DNA of 6,216 nucleotides from positions 1-6,216 of the forward strand of contig JAKAVI010000403.1 of NCBI GenBank assembly GCA_021817355.1, in the 5' to 3' direction. Position numbers and translations under genes: made by a program. Source of the DNA: Pseudomonadota bacterium. Its GTDB lineage: Bacteria; Pseudomonadota; Alphaproteobacteria; Micropepsales; Micropepsaceae. Below the pieces are notes generated by a model. It did not search any database and was not told where the DNA came from. It saw only the letters and a list, made by a program, of their open reading frames with translations. Below, piece after piece: positions 1-5,165 of the stretch (position 1 is its first letter; each line of letters opens with the position of its first letter).

Positions 1-2
1 AT

Positions 3-389
3 GCCGCAGTCGCGGCAGGCGTGGCAAAGGCGCGCGAGAGGGGCTGGCGCATGAATCTCGCGGTCGTGGACCGCGGTGGAAACCTCATCGCCTTTTTGAA
101 AAATGAGGATGCGCCGTTGCACTCCACAAGCCTTGCCATCGACAAGGCCTATACATCCTTGAGTTTTAATATGCCCTCGAAGGATTGGGAAAAGGTGCTT
201 GCCGCCTCGAGCGAGGAGGTGCGGCGGGGAATTGTTACCCGTGAGCGTCTCGTGGTGTTTGGAGGTGGTCTTCCGATCCGCAAGGATGGTTGTCTTCTGG
301 GCGCCATAGGCGCCTCCGGCGGCATGGAAGATCAGGACGAGATCTGCATTCGCGCCGCTCTGGCTGTGATTGGAGCGGATGTGCTGTGA
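3..389 (+). CDS. GlcG/HbpS-like (DUF336) protein, 5' end outside window
   Basis: The reading frame is open from the left edge and gives 128 visible residues before TGA at 387-389. The family is about 130-165 residues long, so only a short N-terminal piece is missing. An in-frame GTG at 21 is unlikely to be the start, because the frame upstream already reads as the alanine-rich first helix usual in this family. Visible family signatures are the strand 'NLAVVDRGGNLIAF', the Lys-Ala helix ('DKAYTSLSF'), the 'GGGLPIRKDG' turn and the C-terminal 'GAIGASGGMEDQDE' segment. This fold occurs in GlcG, the haem-binding HbpS and the C-terminal part of PduO. Many members are uncharacterised small cytoplasmic proteins next to catabolic operons, and no catalytic role can be assigned from sequence. 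It lies 46 bases upstream of the CoA-transferase on the same strand, so it is probably in the same transcript. Family assignment is firm; function is unknown. Confidence 0.85.
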   Translation, partial: AAVAAGVAKARERGWRMNLAVVDRGGNLIAFLKNEDAPLHSTSLAIDKAYTSLSFNMPSKDWEKVLAASSEEVRRGIVTRERLVVFGGGLPIRKDGCLLGAIGASGGMEDQDEICIRAALAVIGADVL

Positions 390-424
390 TGGCTTTGAAG
401 CGTCCGCCTGCTCACCGGTCTAAT

Positions 425-429
425 GGAAG
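425..429 (+). promoter_or_regulatory. Ribosome binding site for the CoA-transferase gene
   Basis: GGAAG lies 6 bases before the ATG at 436. It supports that start over other in-frame choices. The 46-base gap holding it has no hairpin plus T-run, so I see no terminator between the DUF336 gene and this one. Confidence 0.6.
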
Positions 430-435
430 CCTCTG

Positions 436-1647
436 ATGCGTGCTCTCGAAAACATTACAGTTCTTGATCTCACCCACATGCTTTCCGGACCCTACGGCAC
501 GATGCTGATGGCCGACCTGGGCGCTCGTACCATCAAGATTGAGCCGCCCGGCAAGGGAGAAGGCACGCGCCGGTTACTTGAGAAAAGTCCCTACGCGCGG
601 GCCGGGATGGGCGCATATTTTCTGACCCTTTGCCGCAATAAGGAAAGTGTTGCCCTCGATTTGAAGAGTGACGCGGGGCGCGAACTTTTTTATGGTCTCG
701 TGCGTGGGGCTGATGTTGTGGTGTCGAATTTTGGTGCGGGCGTAACCGCGCGACTTAAGATCGATTATGCTCACCTTTCCAGGATCAACCCACGCATCAT
801 CACCTGCTCGGTGTCTGGCTTTGGCGAAACAGGTCCTGCTCCGGATCGACCGGCTTTTGATCTCGTGGCTCAGGGTATGGGAGGAGGGATGACGCTTACA
901 GGTTACCCGGACGGGGAACCCTTGCGGGCCGGCATACCCATTGGGGATCTGGCGGGTGGTATGTTTGGCGTCATCGGTATCCTGTCGGCGCTCGAGGCGC
1001 GCAACCACACCGGGCGGGGACAGCATATCGATATTTCGATGTTTGACTGCCAGCTTTCACTCCTCAATTATATGGCTACCATGTATCTTATGAGCGGGCG
1101 GGAGCCGGGGCGCAGCGGCAATGGCCATTTTGTCCATGTACCGTACAACACCTTCCGTACCAAAACGCGATGGCTTATTGTTGCAGTCATAACGGACAAT
1201 TTCTGGCTCAATCTGGTGGAGCTTTTGGGCGATCCAGAGCTCAGAAATGACGCCTTTCGCACGCAACCGGGACGACTTGCGAACAAGGCGTTTATCGAAG
1301 CGCGCGTACAGAAAGCCTTTGAGAGCGAAAGTTGTGAATATTGGCTGGACGCGCTCGCCCGCTTCCGCATTCCTGCTGCGCCGGTCAACGATTTAGCTCA
1401 TGCATTTGACGATCCCCAGGCAAAAGCGCGCAACATGACGGTCAGCGTAACCCTGCCTGACGGCAGCGCCGTCTTCGAACCGGGTAATCCTGTCAAGCTC
1501 TCCGACACCTATGCAGACGTATATGTGTCGCCACCAGTGCTGGGCGAGCATACCCGGCGGGTTCTGGCGGAATTCCTGGAGCTCGATGATGCCTATCTTG
1601 TAGCACTTGCCGAAAATGGCGTGATCGAACTGGGCGAGCGCGCATGA
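436..1647 (+). CDS. Class III CoA-transferase (CaiB/BaiF family)
   Basis: A 403-residue protein, the normal length for family III CoA-transferases (formyl-CoA transferase, CaiB, succinyl-CoA:acid transferases). These move CoA from an acyl-CoA donor to a carboxylic acid through a mixed anhydride on an aspartate. N-terminal family features are 'LDLTHMLSGPYGTMLMADLGA' at about 10-30 (here split by its key Gly-Pro) and 'KIEPPGKGEGTR' at 34-45. 'NKESVALDLKS' follows at 68-78. The catalytic Asp is Asp171 in 'PIGDLAGG', followed by 'GRGQHIDISMFD', also typical. All expected core elements are intact. Substrate cannot be read from sequence; the BaiF-like majority are acid-specific enzymes of catabolic operons. 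The start at 436 has a GGAAG site. The stop overlaps the next start in ATGA (1644-1647), coupling it to the lyase gene. A combined transferase/lyase unit fits activation of a hydroxy- or dicarboxylic acid followed by C-C cleavage (inference). Confidence 0.93.
   Translation: MRALENITVLDLTHMLSGPYGTMLMADLGARTIKIEPPGKGEGTRRLLEKSPYARAGMGAYFLTLCRNKESVALDLKSDAGRELFYGLVRGADVVVSNFGAGVTARLKIDYAHLSRINPRIITCSVSGFGETGPAPDRPAFDLVAQGMGGGMTLTGYPDGEPLRAGIPIGDLAGGMFGVIGILSALEARNHTGRGQHIDISMFDCQLSLLNYMATMYLMSGREPGRSGNGHFVHVPYNTFRTKTRWLIVAVITDNFWLNLVELLGDPELRNDAFRTQPGRLANKAFIEARVQKAFESESCEYWLDALARFRIPAAPVNDLAHAFDDPQAKARNMTVSVTLPDGSAVFEPGNPVKLSDTYADVYVSPPVLGEHTRRVLAEFLELDDAYLVALAENGVIELGERA
1644..1647 (+). other. 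ATGA stop/start overlap, CoA-transferase to lyase
   Basis: The ATG of the lyase gene shares its TG with the TGA of the CoA-transferase gene. Only a weak purine stretch (GGGCGAG, 1632-1638) precedes it. Translation of the lyase therefore probably depends on ribosomes ending the upstream gene, which would keep the two proteins in fixed proportion. Confidence 0.75.
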
Positions 1648-2549
1648 GAGCACAAATTGAAATCGTGGAGGTCGGGCCACGTGACGGCTTGCAGAACCAG
1701 GATGCCGTTCTTCCGGCCCAGACCAAGATAGCGTTCATCGAGCGGCTTATTGGGGCGGGTGCGCGACGCATCGAGATCGCGAGCTTCGTGAATGGGGCGC
1801 GGGTGCCGCAGATGGCCGATGCGGAAGCCGTCGTGGCCGGGGTGCCGGCCAGACCAGGTCTGGTGCGCATTGGGCTAGTGCTCAATCGCAGGGGGCTTGA
1901 TCGGGCGCTCGCCACGGATGTTGAGGAAATCGGTATGGTGGCAGTGGCAAGCGACAGTTTTGGGCGGCGCAACCAGAAGCAGACAGCGGACGAGTCTGTC
2001 AGTATCGCTCGCGAGGTGATCCGTACTGCCAAGACTGAAGGGCGGCGGGTCCAGGTCACGATTGCAGTAGCCTTTGGCTGTCCCTTTGAGGGGGAGGTGC
2101 CCCAATCACGCGTGCTGGCCATGGCCTCAGCCCTTGCCGCGGAGGGTCCGTCGGAAATTGCGCTGGCCGATACAGTGGGAGTGGGGGTTCCGACACAGGT
2201 GCGGTCTTTTTGCCGGACACTCAAGCGGGAACTTGCCCCGATGCCGCTGCGCTTCCATTTTCATAATACCCGCAATGCCGGCCTTGCTAATGCTTTTGTG
2301 GCAGCTGATGAAGGTGCCGATACGCTGGATGCAAGCGCGGGTGGAATTGGGGGTTGTCCCTTTGCCCCGGCGGCGACAGGGAATATCCCGACTGAGGATC
2401 TGCTCTACATGCTGGAACGAAGTGGCGTTCGGACAGGCTATGATCTTGGGTCTTTCATGAAGCTTACTCCCTGGCTCGCTAAGACACTCGGCGTTGCCGT
2501 GTTGCCGGCTATGGTCAGCCGTACGGCGCCGTTTCCGCCCGTGGCTTGA
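1644..2549 (+). CDS. HMG-CoA lyase family protein (HMGL-like TIM barrel)
   Basis: A 301-residue protein, the usual length for bacterial hydroxymethylglutaryl-CoA lyases. These split a 3-hydroxy-3-methylglutaryl-type CoA thioester into acetyl-CoA and a ketoacid, using a divalent metal. The signature 'VEVGPRDGLQNQ' at 8-19 supplies Arg13 (catalytic) and Asp14 (metal). Glu44 in 'IEIASF' and Asp176 in 'ADTVGVG' match conserved barrel residues of human HMGCL. The metal histidines are His205 and His207 in 'HFHNT'. The active-site loop 'GGIGGCPFAPAATGN' carries the catalytic Cys238 and Asn247. The catalytic set is complete, so I expect an active lyase. Some positions differ from classical leucine-pathway enzymes: HFHNTRNAG in place of HCHDTYGQ, and NGARVPQM where SPKWVPQM is usual. 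The substrate may therefore not be HMG-CoA itself. The start overlaps the upstream gene and a 43-base gap separates it from the acyl-CoA synthetase gene. Confidence 0.9.
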   Translation: MRAQIEIVEVGPRDGLQNQDAVLPAQTKIAFIERLIGAGARRIEIASFVNGARVPQMADAEAVVAGVPARPGLVRIGLVLNRRGLDRALATDVEEIGMVAVASDSFGRRNQKQTADESVSIAREVIRTAKTEGRRVQVTIAVAFGCPFEGEVPQSRVLAMASALAAEGPSEIALADTVGVGVPTQVRSFCRTLKRELAPMPLRFHFHNTRNAGLANAFVAADEGADTLDASAGGIGGCPFAPAATGNIPTEDLLYMLERSGVRTGYDLGSFMKLTPWLAKTLGVAVLPAMVSRTAPFPPVA

Positions 2550-2583
2550 AGCCTTCGGCGTAATAGTTCAAAATCTAAGTGTT

Positions 2584-2587
2584 GAGG
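2584..2587 (+). promoter_or_regulatory. Ribosome binding site setting the acyl-CoA synthetase start
   Basis: GAGG (within TTGAGG) lies 5 bases before ATG 2593. This favours 2593 as the start over an in-frame TTG at 2494, which would lie inside the lyase gene and add an arginine-rich stretch with no resemblance to the family. Confidence 0.65.
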
Positions 2588-2592
2588 CTGAG

Positions 2593-4161
2593 ATGTTTGA
2601 CGCTGACGCGATTGTCTCCATCGCCGATATTCCGTGTGTGCAGGCGCGCGTGAACGCAGATCGGGTTGCCCTGGTCTATGGTGAGCGCACCACCACTTAT
2701 GAGGCTTTCAATCGCGCGACTGCGCAGGTTGCCAATGGACTGATTGATCTTGGGGTCAGGCCGGGCCAGCGGATCGCCTATCTCGGCAAAAATAGCGACC
2801 GCTTTTACGAAATTTTGTTTGGCGCTGCGCGCATGGGTGCGGTTCTGGCACCTATCAACTGGAGGCTTGCTCTACCCGAGATGGTGCATGTCTTGGAAGA
2901 CGCAGGCGCACAAATCCTGTTTGTGGCACCGCCTTTTTATGCTCGTGCAAGCGAACTGGGTCGGGCCAGTGCGTCGCTCGGTACGATCGTGGCGCTAGAA
3001 GACGCCGAGGAAGGCTTTCTCACCTATGAGGACTGGCGCGAGGGGCAGGCGCTGGCCGCGCCTGACTATCGCCCCAAGGGGGGTGATAGCGTAGTCCAGC
3101 TCTATACGTCTGGCACTACGGGACTGCCCAAGGGGGTGGAACTGACCCACGACAATCTCACGACCCAACTGCGCCATGCCGGAATGATTGGCATGGCAGA
3201 CTATGCAGCTGGCGAGGTAACGCTGATCGCGATGCCGGTGTTTCACATTGCCGGCGTTGCCATGGGTCTGTTCAGTCTTGCGCAAGGGGCACAAGGTCAT
3301 GTGCTCTCCGAGGCTGATGCAGAAAAGATCCTGGTGCTAATTGCAGAACAGAGGATCAATTATGCCTTTATTGTTCCTGCGGTGATTCAGGCCATGCTCC
3401 TGTCGCCGCGGGCGATGAGCACGGATTTTTCGAGCCTCAAACTCATTACCTATGGGGCCTCTCCCATTTCCGATAGCGTACTTGTCCGGGCACAAAGCGT
3501 TTTTGGTTGTGATTTTTTACAGCTCTATGGTCTGACGGAAACCACGGGAGGGGTGTGCTGGCTTCCGCCCCAAGACCATGTTGCCGGAAGCGCGCGACTG
3601 CGGGCGTGCGGCATTGCCTATCCTGAAACGGAGATCCGCGTCGTAGATCCGCGTGGGCGCTGGCTTGGGCCCCAGGAGGTCGGCGAGATTGTCATCCGGT
3701 CGCAACTCGTGATGAAGGGCTATTGGCACAAGCCGGAGGCCACGGAAGCGGCAATTCGGGACGGCTGGTTCCATTCTGGCGATGTCGGGTACTTTGATGC
3801 AGATGGCTATCTTTACATCTATGATCGGGTCAAGGACATGATCGTCAGTGGCGCTGAAAACGTCTATCCGGCCGAGGTTGAAAACGCCTTATTCTCACAT
3901 CCAGCTGTCGCGGATGTTGCGGTCATTGGTGTTCCTGATGACAAATGGGGGGAAGCGGTCAAGGCAATCGTGGTTGCCAAACCGGGCATGGCGCTCAGTT
4001 CCGAAGAACTTTCTGCTCATGCGCGGGCGCGCATTGCGGGATACAAGGTTCCCAAAAGCTATGACTTTGTCGATGCACTGCCGCGCAATGCCTCCGGCAA
4101 GGTCTTGAAGCGAGAGCTGCGCGCGCCCTATTGGGAAGGCCGCGGCCGACAAATCGCATGA
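2593..4161 (+). CDS. AMP-forming acyl-CoA synthetase (class I adenylate-forming)
   Basis: With ATG 2593 the protein has 522 residues, normal for medium- or long-chain and aryl acyl-CoA ligases. It activates a carboxylic acid with ATP to an acyl-AMP and then forms the CoA thioester. Core motifs appear in order: the phosphate loop 'YTSGTTGLPKGVELTHDNL' at 171-189, 'MPVFHIAG' at 214-221, 'YGASP' at 287-291, the adenine/Mg motif 'YGLTETTGG' at 312-320, 'GWFHSGDVGYFDADGYLYI' at 391-409 with Asp398, and the hinge 'DRVKDMIVSGAENVYP' at 411-426 with Arg412. 'NASGK' near the C-terminus holds the expected catalytic Lys503. Nothing is missing, so it should be active. The substrate acid cannot be told from these motifs. 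No signal peptide or membrane segment is visible, so it should be cytoplasmic. It follows the lyase by 43 bases and its stop overlaps the kinase start (ATGA, 4158-4161). Together with the CoA-transferase it gives the operon two separate CoA-loading activities. Confidence 0.93.
   Translation: MFDADAIVSIADIPCVQARVNADRVALVYGERTTTYEAFNRATAQVANGLIDLGVRPGQRIAYLGKNSDRFYEILFGAARMGAVLAPINWRLALPEMVHVLEDAGAQILFVAPPFYARASELGRASASLGTIVALEDAEEGFLTYEDWREGQALAAPDYRPKGGDSVVQLYTSGTTGLPKGVELTHDNLTTQLRHAGMIGMADYAAGEVTLIAMPVFHIAGVAMGLFSLAQGAQGHVLSEADAEKILVLIAEQRINYAFIVPAVIQAMLLSPRAMSTDFSSLKLITYGASPISDSVLVRAQSVFGCDFLQLYGLTETTGGVCWLPPQDHVAGSARLRACGIAYPETEIRVVDPRGRWLGPQEVGEIVIRSQLVMKGYWHKPEATEAAIRDGWFHSGDVGYFDADGYLYIYDRVKDMIVSGAENVYPAEVENALFSHPAVADVAVIGVPDDKWGEAVKAIVVAKPGMALSSEELSAHARARIAGYKVPKSYDFVDALPRNASGKVLKRELRAPYWEGRGRQIA
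4158..4161 (+). other. ATGA stop/start overlap, acyl-CoA synthetase to kinase
   Basis: The kinase ATG overlaps the synthetase TGA. The nearest good purine run (GGGAAGG, 4133-4139) is 18 bases away, too far for normal initiation, so reinitiation by terminating ribosomes is the likely route. Confidence 0.7.
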
Positions 4162-5165
4162 GACTTGAGGACGAATTAGTCACAGTGCTGCGCGAAGCAG
4201 GACTGATTGGCAAGGATGAAACTGCCGACAGAGTTACTCTGGAAGGAGGCGTTTCTTCGGATGTGGTTTGCGCGGTCACGTCTAACGGCCGCTTCTGTAT
4301 CAAGCGAGCCCTGCCGCGCCTTAAAGTGGCCCAGGATTGGTCGGCACCAGTTGAGCGGGCGCTGAACGAAGCTGCCTATCTGGACCTGGTGGATGGGGTC
4401 TACCCGGGGGCGGTACCGAAAGTTCTTTATCTCGATCGGGCCCGGTTTCTTTTTGTCATGGAGTACCTGCCGCCAGACAAGTATCCGGGGTGGAAGGCTC
4501 TTCTTGCCGGTGGCAGGACCGATGCGCGCTTTGCCGAGCACATGGGGGCAACCTTGGGTCAGATCCATGCCGAAAGTGCAAGGCGGGCGGTAAATCTTTC
4601 ACCTCGCTTTGCCAATCATGAGCTATTTTATGCTTTGCGCATTGAACCCTATCTTCTGACAGCTGCCGCGGTCCATCCCGATCGCGCGGACGAGATTATT
4701 GACATCACCCGGAGCCTTGAGAGGCACAGATGTGCTCTCATTCATGGTGATGTGAGCCCCAAGAACATTTTAGTTGGCCCCAATGGCCCGGTTATTTTGG
4801 ACGCCGAATGCGCGACGTGGGCGGACCCGGCTTTCGATCTTGCCTTCTGTTCGACCCATCTCCTCCTGAAGGCGGTGTGGCATCGGGAATTTGTCCGCGG
4901 CTATGAGGCCGTCTTTGATGGGTTTTGCCTGGGCTACTTTTCCCATATTGGCTTCGAGGAGCGTGTGACACTTGAAGCGCGCGCGGTTCGCCTCGTGGCG
5001 GCGCTGTTGCTTGCGCGTATAGATGGCAAATCGCCGGTCGAATATATCGTGGACGCGGCCAAAAAAGAGCAGGTGCGCGACGCGGCGCGCACCTATCTCC
5101 TGGCGCCGCCAGCCTCGCTGAAAGAGCTGGCGGTAAATTGGTATGAAAGGGCTTTGCGGGGATGA
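4158..5165 (+). CDS. APH/choline-kinase-fold phosphotransferase
   Basis: A 335-residue protein of the phosphotransferase (APH) family. Members move the ATP gamma-phosphate to a hydroxyl on a small molecule, as in choline kinase, methylthioribose kinase, homoserine kinase II and aminoglycoside kinases. Visible elements: Lys49 in 'GRFCIKRALPRL' is the likely ATP-binding lysine, paired with Glu71 in 'NEAAYL'; the hinge reads 'LFVMEYLPP' at 98-106. The catalytic loop is 'IHGDVSPKNILV' at 195-206 with Asp198 and Asn203. The metal motif is 'LDAECATWADPAFDLAF' at 214-230 with Asp215 and Glu217, in place of the more common DxD. All catalytic positions are kept, so it should be an active kinase. I chose ATG 4158 over an in-frame TTG at 4131, which lies inside the synthetase gene and has no site of its own. 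Its sequence does not identify the substrate. The label aminoglycoside phosphotransferase would be misleading here, as the neighbours are metabolic. It is coupled by ATGA to the enolase homologue. Confidence 0.88.
   Translation: MRLEDELVTVLREAGLIGKDETADRVTLEGGVSSDVVCAVTSNGRFCIKRALPRLKVAQDWSAPVERALNEAAYLDLVDGVYPGAVPKVLYLDRARFLFVMEYLPPDKYPGWKALLAGGRTDARFAEHMGATLGQIHAESARRAVNLSPRFANHELFYALRIEPYLLTAAAVHPDRADEIIDITRSLERHRCALIHGDVSPKNILVGPNGPVILDAECATWADPAFDLAFCSTHLLLKAVWHREFVRGYEAVFDGFCLGYFSHIGFEERVTLEARAVRLVAALLLARIDGKSPVEYIVDAAKKEQVRDAARTYLLAPPASLKELAVNWYERALRG
5145..5151 (+). promoter_or_regulatory. Possible ribosome binding site for the enolase homologue
   Basis: GAAAGGG lies 10 bases before ATG 5162, a slightly long spacing. 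It may assist initiation beside coupling through the ATGA overlap. Confidence 0.4.
5162..5165 (+). other. ATGA stop/start overlap, kinase to enolase homologue
   Basis: The third ATGA junction in the window. The kinase stop and the enolase start share bases, implying coupled production of the two proteins. Confidence 0.75.

Noticed and set aside
1493..2224. Long minus-strand open frame (243 codons) across the lyase gene
   Set aside because: It is antisense to a gene with complete catalytic motifs, its translation is Ser/Arg/Thr-rich with no recognisable domain, and long antisense frames are common in GC-rich coding DNA.
2494..2592. Upstream in-frame TTG start for the acyl-CoA synthetase
   Set aside because: It would overlap the lyase by 56 bases, lacks a ribosome site and adds a segment unlike the family; ATG 2593 has GAGG at good spacing.
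4138..4147. Perfect 10-base palindrome GGCCGCGGCC just before the kinase start
   Set aside because: It is inside coding sequence, has no loop or T-run for a terminator, and a short GC palindrome is expected by chance here. A restriction-like or regulator site cannot be supported.
4131..4157. Upstream in-frame TTG start for the kinase
   Set aside because: The extra nine residues do not resemble the family, and the ATG at 4158 forms the same ATGA overlap seen at two other junctions.
4158..5165. Antibiotic-resistance aminoglycoside phosphotransferase
   Set aside because: The fold is shared, but the gene sits coupled between metabolic enzymes, with no mobile element or resistance gene nearby and an Asp-x-Glu metal motif, so a metabolic kinase is more likely.
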